Shown: positions 1 through 6,721 of the stretch, piece after piece
Layout: each line of letters starts with the position of its first letter
Position numbering within the stretch: position 1 is the first letter of the stretch
Assembly (NCBI GenBank): GCA_030043595.1
Contig: JASHXJ010000408.1
Location: forward strand, 1 to 18,143
Direction: 5' to 3'
Origin: Trebonia sp.
Lineage (GTDB): Bacteria > Actinomycetota > Actinomycetes > Streptosporangiales > Streptosporangiaceae
Length of the DNA stretch: 18,143 nucleotides
Notes under the pieces: generated by a model
The model's database searches: none
Seen by the model: the letters and a program-made list of their open reading frames with translations, nothing else
Told to the model about the DNA's origin: nothing
Program-made: the position numbers and the translations under genes

Positions 1-551
1 GGGGCCAGGACGTGTACATCGTGGGCGGCGCCAACTCGGCCGGCCAGGCGGCGGTCTACCTGGCCCGGTTCGCCAGAAGCGTAACGATGCTGGTGCGCGC
101 GCCGTCCCTGGAACAGTCGATGTCCTACTACCTCATCCAGCAGATCGCCGGCATCGCGCAGATATCGATCCGGACCTGCACCGAGGTGGCCGAAGTGACC
201 GGCGACGGCCACGTGGAGAGCCTCGTCCTGCGCGACCTGAACACCGGGCGCACCCAGACAGTCGACACCCAGAAGCTGTTCGTCTTCATCGGCGCGGAGC
301 CGCTGACCGGCTGGCTGGACGGCGTGGTGGTCCGCGACAAGCGCGGGTTCGTGATGGCCGGCCCGGACCTGTCAGCCGACGACCTGGCCGAATGGCCGCT
401 CGACCGTCCGCCCTACCACCTGGAGACCAGCGTCCCCGGCGTGTTCGCCGTCGGCGACGTCCGCGCCGAGTCCGCCAAGCGGGTCGCCTCCGCGGTAGGG
501 GAGGGCGCCATGGCCGTCATGCTCGTACACCGCTACCTGGAGATGCTGTGA
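1..551 (+). CDS. Thioredoxin-reductase-like FAD/NAD(P)-dependent oxidoreductase, C-terminal part (5' end outside window)
   Basis: The reading frame is open from the first base (codons from base 3) to TGA at 549-551, so this is the C-terminal ~183 residues of a longer protein. It begins inside the NAD(P)H-binding Rossmann motif (VYIVGGANSAGQAA), in the form typical of thioredoxin reductases. It ends with the FAD-binding signature GVFAVGDVRAESAKRVASAVGEG and a helix carrying MAVMLVHRYL. The redox CxxC would lie upstream and cannot be checked. From family knowledge, actinobacterial homologues in this gene order are often fused to an N-terminal regulatory domain (response-regulator receiver or cyclic-nucleotide-binding); that part is not visible. 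The stop overlaps the GTG of the histidine kinase gene (GTGA), so the two are translationally coupled. The expected reaction is NAD(P)H-dependent reduction of a disulfide partner in the cytoplasm; the partner is unknown. Confidence 0.9.
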   Translation, partial: GQDVYIVGGANSAGQAAVYLARFARSVTMLVRAPSLEQSMSYYLIQQIAGIAQISIRTCTEVAEVTGDGHVESLVLRDLNTGRTQTVDTQKLFVFIGAEPLTGWLDGVVVRDKRGFVMAGPDLSADDLAEWPLDRPPYHLETSVPGVFAVGDVRAESAKRVASAVGEGAMAVMLVHRYLEML

Positions 552-2065
552 CCACCCCCGCGACCCCACCCCCCGCGACCTCATCACCGACCGCGTGCGC
601 GACCGGGACTGCCGACCGCAGCGCGCAGCCCCAGTGCGACCCGGAAGAGCTGCGGTCGCTGTTCCTGTTCGAGAAGCTCTCCGACGACCAGCTCGCGCGG
701 CTATGTCACGAGGGCCGCGCGCAGACCATCGGCCCGGGCCTGGTCTACCAGGAAGGCGAGCCGGCCACCTGCCTGTACGTGCTGATCGAGGGGACTGTGG
801 CGCTGTACCGCAAGGTCGGCGCGGACGACGTCGAGATCAGCAGGACCAGCCAGCGCGGCGTGTACGGCGGCGCTTACCAGGCCTACCTGGGCGACCGGCT
901 GCCGCAGGTCTACCAGAACACGATGCGGGCGATCGTGCCGTCGCGGTTCTTCGTGCTCGGCGCGGACTGCTTCGCGCAGATCATGCACGAGTGGTTCCCG
1001 ATGGCGGTGCACCTGCTCGAGGGGCTGTTCTTCGGCGGTCAGGCGACCCGCGCGGCGGTCGGCCAGCGGGAGCGGCTGCTGGCCCTCGGCTCGCTCACGG
1101 CGGCGCTGACCCATGAGCTCAACAACCCGGCCGCCGCCGCGGTGCGGGCCACGGCGAGCCTGCGCGAGCGCGTCTCCGGGATGCGCGGCAAGCTGCGCCT
1201 GCTCGCCGCGGGCAAGTACCCGCGCGACACCCTGGTAACCCTCGTCGAGCTGCAGTCGCGGGCGGTGGAAAAGGTCTCCAAGGCGCCCAAGCTCGACCCG
1301 CTGGCGGCGTCCGACGCCGAGGATGAGCTCAGCGACTGGCTGGACGCGAACGGGATCTCCGACGGCTGGCAGCTCGCCCCGACGTTCGTCCAGGCCGGCC
1401 TGGACACCGAATGGCTCGACCAGGTGAAGGACACCGTCGGCGACGACATGCTCGAGCCCGCGCTGCGCTGGCTGAACTACACGGTCGAGACCGAACTGCT
1501 GATGAGCGAGATCGAGGACGCCACCACGCGCGTGTCCACCCTGCTCGGGGCCGCCAAGCAGTACTCCCAGCTGGACCGTGCCCCGTTCCAGGTCGTCGAC
1601 GTGCACGACCTGCTGGACAGCACGCTGATGATGCTGTCGGCCAAGATGGGCGCGGGCGTCACGATACAGAAGGACTACGATCGCGGCCTGCCGAAGATCC
1701 CGGCCTACGCTGCCGAGCTCAACCAGGTCTGGACGAACCTGATCGACAACGCGGTGTCGGCGATGAAAGGCACGGGTACGCTCACCATCCGCACGGCCCG
1801 CGACGGCGGCTACGCGCTCGTCGAGTTCCGCGACACCGGCCCCGGGATCCCCGCCGAGATCCAGGAGCGCATCTTCGAGCCGTTCTTCACCACCAAGCCG
1901 GCCGGGGAGGGCACCGGCCTCGGGCTGGACATCTCGCGGCGGATCGTGGTGAACAAGCACAACGGCGACCTGCGGGTGGAGTCTGTTCCGGGCGACACCC
2001 GCTTCCAGGTCAGGCTCCCGCTCCGGGCGGCGAGCACGGCAACCGACGATGAGGTGCGATCATGA
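548..2065 (+). CDS. Cyclic-nucleotide-binding-domain sensor histidine kinase (soluble)
   Basis: The product is 505 aa. The start is GTG at 548, overlapping the previous stop as GTGA. The frame stays open to 392, but that extension would lie inside the oxidoreductase gene. Residues ~33-150 form a cNMP-binding (CRP-like) beta-roll (LFLFEKLSDDQLARLC, then LYVLIEGTVALYRK). The H-box LTHELNNP has its phospho-acceptor His at residue 189. The N-box NLIDNAVSAM covers ~397-406, the G1 box DTGPGIP starts at 429, and EPFFTTKPAGEGTGLGL follows. There is no membrane segment, so the kinase is cytoplasmic. About 95 residues (~216-310) separate the H-box helix from the second dimerisation helix (ELLMSEIEDATTRVSTLL), so the DHp domain appears interrupted. 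No response regulator gene is visible; a receiver domain fused to the upstream reductase would be the natural partner (inference). The ligand of the cNMP domain is unknown. Confidence 0.93.
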   Translation: MTTPATPPPATSSPTACATGTADRSAQPQCDPEELRSLFLFEKLSDDQLARLCHEGRAQTIGPGLVYQEGEPATCLYVLIEGTVALYRKVGADDVEISRTSQRGVYGGAYQAYLGDRLPQVYQNTMRAIVPSRFFVLGADCFAQIMHEWFPMAVHLLEGLFFGGQATRAAVGQRERLLALGSLTAALTHELNNPAAAAVRATASLRERVSGMRGKLRLLAAGKYPRDTLVTLVELQSRAVEKVSKAPKLDPLAASDAEDELSDWLDANGISDGWQLAPTFVQAGLDTEWLDQVKDTVGDDMLEPALRWLNYTVETELLMSEIEDATTRVSTLLGAAKQYSQLDRAPFQVVDVHDLLDSTLMMLSAKMGAGVTIQKDYDRGLPKIPAYAAELNQVWTNLIDNAVSAMKGTGTLTIRTARDGGYALVEFRDTGPGIPAEIQERIFEPFFTTKPAGEGTGLGLDISRRIVVNKHNGDLRVESVPGDTRFQVRLPLRAASTATDDEVRS

Positions 2066-2415
2066 CCGAGCTTAAAGGGGTCGACCCGACCGCCGCGCCC
2101 AGCGGCACCGGCTGCGCCGAGTGCGAGGACGCGGACGGCTGGTGGCTCCACCTGCGCCGCTGCGCCCAGTGCGGGCACATCGGCTGCTGCGACAACTCGC
2201 CGTCCCAGCACGCCACCAGGCACGCGAGCCAGACGGGCCATCCGATCATCCGCAGCTTCGAGCCGGGCGAGAACTGGTTCTGGTCCTACCCGGACGAGGA
2301 TTACTACGAGAGCGGCCCGGAACTGGCGCCGCCGCAGCACCATCCGCTCGACCAGGGGGTGCCGGGCCCGGCCGGGCGCGTCCCGTCGGACTGGCGTGTG
2401 AAGCTCCACCCGTGA
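2062..2415 (+). CDS. UBP-type zinc finger protein
   Basis: This is a 117-aa protein starting at ATG 2062, which overlaps the kinase stop as ATGA. It is essentially one ZnF-UBP domain: Cys18 and Cys21 (CAEC), Cys34 and Cys37 (CAQC), Cys42/43, then His50, His54 and His60, followed by the aromatic GENWFWSYPDEDYY segment typical of the family. In eukaryotes this fold, in USP5 and HDAC6, binds the free C-terminal GG of ubiquitin. Bacterial copies occur without ubiquitin and their function is not established. A role in binding a C-terminal tail of a partner protein, or a redox/zinc-sensing role beside the reductase and kinase, is inference. The overlaps on both sides indicate co-translation with the kinase and the molybdoenzyme. 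Confidence 0.9.
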   Translation: MTELKGVDPTAAPSGTGCAECEDADGWWLHLRRCAQCGHIGCCDNSPSQHATRHASQTGHPIIRSFEPGENWFWSYPDEDYYESGPELAPPQHHPLDQGVPGPAGRVPSDWRVKLHP

Positions 2416-3011
2416 GCATCGTCTCGCGCGGCTTCTCCGGCCGCAGGCGCCCGGGCGACGTCAAGCTGCCGCCCGGCCAGTACCTGGAAACCGGCTTCCC
2501 GGTGCTGTCCGCCGGCCCGACGCCGCCCGTCAAGACCGCGACCTGGCAGTTCACGATCAAGACGGAGCTTGGCCAGCAGCACCGCTGGGACTGGCAGCAG
2601 TTCACGAGCCTGCCCGCCGAGCAGATCACGACCGACATCCACTGCGTGACCAAGTGGTCCAAACTCGGCACGCACTGGCGCGGGGTGTCCCTCGACACCC
2701 TGCTTGGCGGCGTGCGGACGAACGCCGGCTACGTCATGGCCCGCAGCTACGGCGGCTACACGACGAACCTGCCGCTGCCCGACCTGCGCGACGGCAAGGC
2801 ATGGGTCGCCTACGAGTACGAAGGCGCCCCGCTCCACCCCGAACACGGCGGCCCCGCCCGTCTCCTGGTGCCGCACCTGTACTTCTGGAAGTCCGCCAAG
2901 TGGGTCACCGGCCTGGACCTGATGACGCACGACCAGCACGGCTTCTGGGAGGAACTCGGCTACCACGACTACGGTGACCCGTGGCGCGAGCAGCGGTACC
3001 AGGGCGACTGA
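2412..3011 (+). CDS. Sulfite-oxidase-like molybdopterin-dependent oxidoreductase
   Basis: The product is 199 aa, starting at GTG 2412 within a GTGA overlap with the zinc-finger gene. It is an oxidoreductase molybdopterin-binding (sulfite oxidase/YedY-type) domain with no haem or dimerisation domain. Cys78 in DIHCVTKWSK is the expected molybdenum ligand. ARSYGGYTTNLPLPDL and GGPARLLVPHLYFWKSAKWVTGL are the standard later blocks of this fold. There is no Tat or Sec signal, so unlike periplasmic MsrP/YedY this version should be cytoplasmic. The substrate is not deducible. Homologues are usually labelled sulfite-oxidase-like oxidoreductase without a proven substrate. The next gene, a flavin reductase overlapping by 31 bp, is the probable electron-transfer partner. 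Confidence 0.92.
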   Translation: MSIVSRGFSGRRRPGDVKLPPGQYLETGFPVLSAGPTPPVKTATWQFTIKTELGQQHRWDWQQFTSLPAEQITTDIHCVTKWSKLGTHWRGVSLDTLLGGVRTNAGYVMARSYGGYTTNLPLPDLRDGKAWVAYEYEGAPLHPEHGGPARLLVPHLYFWKSAKWVTGLDLMTHDQHGFWEELGYHDYGDPWREQRYQGD

Positions 3012-3727
3012 ACTGGCTGGTCGCCACCCTCAGCGCGGCCAGGGACGAGACGGCGACCGCCAAGACGCTGGTTCTCGACGTGCCCGGCTGGCCGGGTCAC
3101 CTGGCCGGCCAGCACGTCGACGTCAAGCTGACCGCCGAGGACGGCTACTCGGCGCAGCGCTCGTACTCGATCGCCTCCGCCCCGGACGGCGCCCGCCTCG
3201 AGCTGACCGTGCAGCGCATCGCCGACGGCGAGGTCTCCCCGTACCTGACCGAGGTCATGGAGCCCGGCGACCCGCTTGAGCTGCGCGGCCCGATCGGCGG
3301 CTGGTTCGTCTGGAACCCCCGGTCGACGGCCCCGGTCCTGCTGCTGGCCGGCGGCAGCGGCATCGTCCCGCTGATGGCCATGATCCGCGCGCACGCCGCC
3401 GCCGCGAGCAAGGTCCCGCTCCGGCTGGTGTACTCGGTCCGCAACCCCGCCGACGCCATCTACGCCTCTGAGTTGTCCGAACGATCCGTGGCTTCTCCCC
3501 TCACCGTCACCTACCTCTACACCCGGACCGCACCGCCCGGCATGCCAGTCGGCCGCATCAGCGCCGCCGCGGTCGCCGCGGCAGCCTGGCCCACGCAGGC
3601 CAGGCCCGCGATCTTCATCTGCGGCCCGACCGGCTTCGTCGAAACCGCCGCCAACCTCCTCGTCGGCGCCGGGCACGACCCGGCCGCCATCAAGACCGAG
3701 CGCTTCGGCCCCACGGGCGACGCCTAG
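2981..3727 (+). CDS. Ferredoxin-reductase-like FAD/NAD(P)-binding oxidoreductase
   Basis: The product is 248 aa. GTG 2981 is the best start because homology-like sequence (NWLVATLSAARDETATAKTLVL) begins at residue 11. This start overlaps the molybdoenzyme gene by 31 bp. An FAD-binding beta-barrel carries the RxYS motif (Arg60-Ser-Tyr-Ser63, in QRSYSIAS). The NAD(P)-binding half has GGSGIVP at 124-130 and CGPTGF from Cys214. No C-terminal 2Fe-2S ferredoxin domain is present, so electrons must leave from the flavin directly or through a separate carrier. The position immediately after the sulfite-oxidase-like gene suggests that it exchanges electrons between NAD(P)H and the Mo cofactor (inference). 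It is the last gene of the operon; a hairpin follows 53 bp after the stop. Confidence 0.92.
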   Translation: MARAAVPGRLNWLVATLSAARDETATAKTLVLDVPGWPGHLAGQHVDVKLTAEDGYSAQRSYSIASAPDGARLELTVQRIADGEVSPYLTEVMEPGDPLELRGPIGGWFVWNPRSTAPVLLLAGGSGIVPLMAMIRAHAAAASKVPLRLVYSVRNPADAIYASELSERSVASPLTVTYLYTRTAPPGMPVGRISAAAVAAAAWPTQARPAIFICGPTGFVETAANLLVGAGHDPAAIKTERFGPTGDA

Positions 3728-3780
3728 GCTCTGCCACCGCCAGCGTGGTCCGGGCAGCGCCGGCCTGGCTCGCAACAGCC

Positions 3781-3814
3781 GCGATCCGCGCCCCCCATGG
3801 GTGACGCGGATCGC
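3781..3814. terminator. GC hairpin, likely bidirectional terminator (copy 1)
   Basis: The arms GCGATCCGCG (3781-3790) and CGCGGATCGC (3805-3814) are perfectly complementary over 10 bp with a 14-nt loop. The hairpin lies between the convergent ends of the ferredoxin-reductase gene (+) and the small secreted-peptide gene (-). No U-tract is present, which is common in actinobacteria. A second copy with the same arms occurs at 6653-6694 in the equivalent position. Confidence 0.65.
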
Positions 3815-3853
3815 AGTCGCGGCTTGCCTGGCTGTCCAGATATCTTGCTGTTA

Positions 3854-4057
3854 TCACCACCCGCGCATGTCGGGTTGCGACGCGCGGGGAGGGAACGCCC
3901 GGTCGGGCTGAACGCTGAAGATGTGCGCGGAACCGGTGGCATGCACGGTGAGCGGGCGCGCGTGGAACGCGGCGGCCGTGCCGCCCGTCGAAGCGGCGGC
4001 GATCGTGACGGCGGTGAGCAGTGCGGCGGCGAGGGCGGCGATGCGTCGGGTGAACAT
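3854..4057 (-). CDS. Small secreted peptide, 67 aa, unknown function
   Basis: ATG at 4057-4055 is preceded by a strong ribosome-binding site, AAGGAGA (4068-4062), 4 nt upstream. The protein opens with a textbook Sec signal peptide: basic MFTRR, hydrophobic IAALAAALLTAVTIAAAS, then a probable Ala-X-Ala-type cleavage near GGTAAA/FHAR. About 35-37 mature residues would remain (FHARPLTVHATGSAHIF and on to DMRGW). No cysteine, lipobox or known domain is seen, and I do not recognise the family. It is transcribed divergently from the large regulator at 4242 across a 184-bp control region, and convergently with the redox operon. A secreted peptide next to a regulator invites a signalling role, but that is speculation. 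Confidence 0.75.
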   Translation of the reverse strand: MFTRRIAALAAALLTAVTIAAASTGGTAAAFHARPLTVHATGSAHIFSVQPDRAFPPRASQPDMRGW

Positions 4058-4061
4058 GGGA

Positions 4062-4068
4062 TCTCCTT
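4062..4068 (-). promoter_or_regulatory. Ribosome-binding site of the 67-aa secreted-peptide gene
   Basis: Read on the minus strand this is AAGGAGA, 4 nt before the ATG. Its near-perfect anti-16S match is the main reason to trust this short gene over the frames on the opposite strand. Confidence 0.75.
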
Positions 4069-4133
4069 GCGCTGCGGCCGGTCCCGGTCGGCTCCGGCCT
4101 GCTGATGTCAGGCTGCGCCGCGAGGCCGATACT

Positions 4134-4161
4134 CAGGCAGAGGCCGATTTGCCCATTTGCC
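4134..4161. promoter_or_regulatory. 28-bp block conserved between the two divergent control regions (copy 1)
   Basis: The block starts CAGGCAGAGGCCGAT and ends GCCCATTTGCC. It matches 6972-6999 at 27 of 28 positions, while much of the flanking control region has diverged. It lies about 80 bp from both divergent start codons. It contains the imperfect inverted repeat GGCAGA-N6-TTTGCC (perfect in copy 2). A shared operator or activator site is the likely explanation. Confidence 0.45.
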
Positions 4162-4206
4162 CGCGTGCTGCTGGCGCGGTGAAAATGCCTACCCGGCGGG
4201 GATTGT

Positions 4207-4242
4207 TTCTCTGCGCCAGCGGAATTCCGTACGCTATTCGCG
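4207..4242 (+). promoter_or_regulatory. Promoter and palindromic operator of the first LuxR/STAND regulator; leaderless start
   Basis: The -10 box TACGCT (4230-4235) ends 7 nt before the G of the GTG start (4242), so transcription probably begins at the start codon. No Shine-Dalgarno sequence is present. The perfect palindrome CGGAATTCCG (4220-4229) abuts the -10 box. A weak -35, TTCTCT, lies at 4207-4212. The same arrangement recurs at 7047-7082. Confidence 0.6.
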
Positions 4243-6644
4243 TGACGCCGCCGGCAAGCCCCCAGACCCTGACGCACGCGCTCACCAGCTTTGTCGGCCG
4301 CGCCGACGCCATCGACAAGGTGGCGGGACTGGTGGACCGCTACCGGCTGGTGACCGTGACCGGGCCGGGTGGGGTGGGCAAGACGCGCCTGGCTGCCGAG
4401 GTGCTCAGCCGGATAGCCGGCCGGTTCGCGGACGGCGTGTGGCCGGTAGAACTGGCGGCCGTCCAGGAGCCGTCGCTGGTGCCAGCTACGGTGGCGACCG
4501 TGCTGGGACTGCAGCAGGCCGGCGGGGTATCGACAGTGGACGCCCTGGCGGCACGCCTGTCGCGCCAGCAGCTGGTCTTGGTCCTGGACAACTGCGAGCA
4601 CGTGCTCGACGCCGTGGCCGCACTCTGCGCGAGGCTGCTGCTGGCTGCGGATGACATCAGGATCCTTGCCACGAGCCGGGAGCCGCTTGGCCTTCCCGAG
4701 GAAGCCCGCTACAGGCTGACCCCGCTGGCATTGCCCGAACAGGGCGCGCCGGGCCAGGCCGCCCCGGCGGAGGCGGTGACCCTGTTCGTCGAGCGCGCCC
4801 GCCAGCTGGATCCGGACCTGAACCTGGATGACGAGTCGCGTCCCGTGGTGGAGCGGCTGGTGCGGCGGCTGGACGGGATGCCGCTGGCGATCGAGCTCGC
4901 CGCCGCCCGGGTAGAGGCGCTTGGCCTTGCGCAACTGGTCGACCGGCTCGATGACCGGTTCGGGCTGCTGGTCAGCGCGAACCGCGCCGCATCGGCCAGA
5001 CAGCGATCCCTGGAGGCCACCGTCGACTGGAGCTACCGGCTGCTAAGCGAGCCCGAGCAGCACGTGTTCCGGTTCTTGTCGGTGTTTCCCGGCCCGTTCA
5101 CCCTGGACGCCGCCGAAGCCGTGGCCGGGCCCAATGCCGGCCTGGCCGTCATGCGCCTGGTTGACTGCTCGCTGCTGGTGCCGCCGCGGACCGGGCCGGA
5201 CGGGCGGTCCCGTTATTCGATGCTGGAGACGCTGCGCGGCTACGGCCTTCGCCGCCTCCGCGCGGCCGCCGAAGAACACTCCGCCAGCTCGGCGCTGGCG
5301 GCACACGCGCTCGACGTGACCGAACGCGCCGCCGTCCAGCTGGCACTGCGCGATCAAGAACTGCCCGCGGCGCTGTGGCTGGATGCCGAGGACGCCGCCG
5401 TGCACCAGGCGATCACCTGGTCGCTTGACCACCACCCGGCGCTTGCGCTCCGGCTGGCCGTGGCCCTGGCGCCCTGGTGGCGATTGCGTGGCCGGTGGAT
5501 CGAGGGATATGCCCTGCTGGAGCGCGCGGTGGCCCAAACAGGCCCGGGCATGGACAACTGGTATTCCGCCAACATCTGGCTCGGGAACCTGTCACTCAGC
5601 GTGTCCAATTTCCATGTGATGCTGGCGCACTTCAACAAGGTCGTCGATGCGCTGCGGGACGGACCGCCGTCAGCCGACCTGGTTGACGGCCTGACAGGCC
5701 GGTCATCGGCGCTGCGGAATATGGGACGCCTGCCCGAGGCGGCCGCCGATGCACGCGCGGCCCTGGAGCTCGCCCGGCGGACTGGTTATGCCGCCGGTGA
5801 GGCGACGGCACTGGCTGAGCTTAGCTGGATCGCGATGTATGCCGACCAAAGCGACGAGGCGGCGGATTGGGCCCGGCAAGCGCGGCTCATCGACCTCGAT
5901 CGTCTTCCCGGACGGAGCGCCCGCCGGGCCTGGTCCACCCTGCCCTGGGCCGTCGTGGCTAGCGGTCGCCTGCAGGGTACGCAAGACCCTTGCGAGGAGG
6001 TGCTGGCGCAAGCGAGGGCCGCGGGAGACCTCAGCCTGCAGGCGGACATGCTCTTCTTGATGGCAGTGCTAGCGCGCCGGACTGGGCGGCTAGCCGACGC
6101 CGGGGCGCACCTGCGCGCGGCGGCCGAGCTCTCGGTGTACGTCGGCGATCCCGTGCGGCTGATCGATATCGTGGACGAGGCCGGGATCGCGTGCGCGGCG
6201 GCAAGTCGGCACGCCGAGGCGGTCACGCTGTGGTCGGCGATGGCCGTCCAGAATGCCGCTACCGGGCTCGCCGACACGGCGCAAGGGGAACATGAGCGCG
6301 AGTCGCCGCTGCGGGAGGCACGGCGGGTGCTGGGAGCCCAGCGGGTCAAGATGGCCGAGGACCGGGGTGCTGCGATGACGCTCGCGGCCGCGGTGGAGTT
6401 CGCGGTCATGATGACGGGCGAGGACGTGCTCCCGGCCTCGGCGGCGCCGCTGGGGGGCCTGAGCGCCCGCGAACGGGAGCTCGTCGCCCTCGTCGCGCAG
6501 GGCCGGACTGACGCGGAGATCGCCGAGAAGCTGTTCATCAGCGTCAGCACCGTCCGCACCCACCTGGACCGCATCCGCGACAAGAGCGGCTGCCGCCGCC
6601 GGGCCGACCTGACCCGCCTGGCCCTGCAGGAAGGCATCATCTAG
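4242..6644 (+). CDS. STAND-type ATPase / LuxR-family transcriptional regulator (copy 1)
   Basis: The product is 800 aa. The GTG start at 4242 is chosen over a longer open frame from 3921 because the paralogue at 7082 starts at the same residue (VTPP, then SLTHAL/TLTHAL) and promoter conservation stops exactly there. Residues 41-48 are the Walker A motif GPGGVGKT, and Walker B is LVLVLDNCEHVL with Asp116. ILATSREPLGLPEEARYRL and the GMPLAIELAAARVEAL block (GLPL-type motif) are typical of the predicted-ATPase/NB-ARC class. A helical, TPR-like middle (~420-720) follows. The C-terminal 61 residues (740-800) form a LuxR helix-turn-helix (LSARERELVALVAQGRTDAEIA, then ISVSTVRTHLDRI). These proteins are thought to switch with ATP/ADP in response to a ligand or protein bound to the helical region. 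The target and inducer are unknown; the divergent small gene is the first candidate target. Confidence 0.93.
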   Translation: MTPPASPQTLTHALTSFVGRADAIDKVAGLVDRYRLVTVTGPGGVGKTRLAAEVLSRIAGRFADGVWPVELAAVQEPSLVPATVATVLGLQQAGGVSTVDALAARLSRQQLVLVLDNCEHVLDAVAALCARLLLAADDIRILATSREPLGLPEEARYRLTPLALPEQGAPGQAAPAEAVTLFVERARQLDPDLNLDDESRPVVERLVRRLDGMPLAIELAAARVEALGLAQLVDRLDDRFGLLVSANRAASARQRSLEATVDWSYRLLSEPEQHVFRFLSVFPGPFTLDAAEAVAGPNAGLAVMRLVDCSLLVPPRTGPDGRSRYSMLETLRGYGLRRLRAAAEEHSASSALAAHALDVTERAAVQLALRDQELPAALWLDAEDAAVHQAITWSLDHHPALALRLAVALAPWWRLRGRWIEGYALLERAVAQTGPGMDNWYSANIWLGNLSLSVSNFHVMLAHFNKVVDALRDGPPSADLVDGLTGRSSALRNMGRLPEAAADARAALELARRTGYAAGEATALAELSWIAMYADQSDEAADWARQARLIDLDRLPGRSARRAWSTLPWAVVASGRLQGTQDPCEEVLAQARAAGDLSLQADMLFLMAVLARRTGRLADAGAHLRAAAELSVYVGDPVRLIDIVDEAGIACAAASRHAEAVTLWSAMAVQNAATGLADTAQGEHERESPLREARRVLGAQRVKMAEDRGAAMTLAAAVEFAVMMTGEDVLPASAAPLGGLSARERELVALVAQGRTDAEIAEKLFISVSTVRTHLDRIRDKSGCRRRADLTRLALQEGII

Positions 6645-6652
6645 CCAGACAG

Positions 6653-6694
6653 CCGCGATCCGCGCCTGCCCCCGACGGGTGACGCGGATCGCGG
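6653..6694. terminator. GC hairpin, likely bidirectional terminator (copy 2)
   Basis: The stem is a perfect 12 bp, CCGCGATCCGCG (6653-6664) with CGCGGATCGCGG (6683-6694), and the loop is 18 nt. It begins 9 bp after the stop of the first regulator, between that gene and the convergent end of the 59-aa gene. Its core arms are the same as in copy 1 at 3781-3814. Confidence 0.65.
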
Positions 6695-6721
6695 TTGCGG
6701 TTGTGTATGTCGAGGCGCCTG

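Noticed and set aside
701..1960. Long minus-strand open frame (419 codons) opposite the histidine kinase gene
   Set aside because: Low-complexity Arg/Ala/Gly/Val composition typical of high-GC antisense frames, with no domain. The + strand has a complete, motif-rich kinase.
3921..4241. Upstream extension of the first regulator to a 907-aa protein
   Set aside because: The extension covers the antisense secreted-peptide gene and the promoter. The paralogue and the -10 box both support the GTG at 4242.
3690..4934. Minus-strand open frame of 414 codons across the first control region
   Set aside because: It runs through the regulator's Walker motifs, the divergent promoter and the convergent terminator, and its translation has no recognisable domain.
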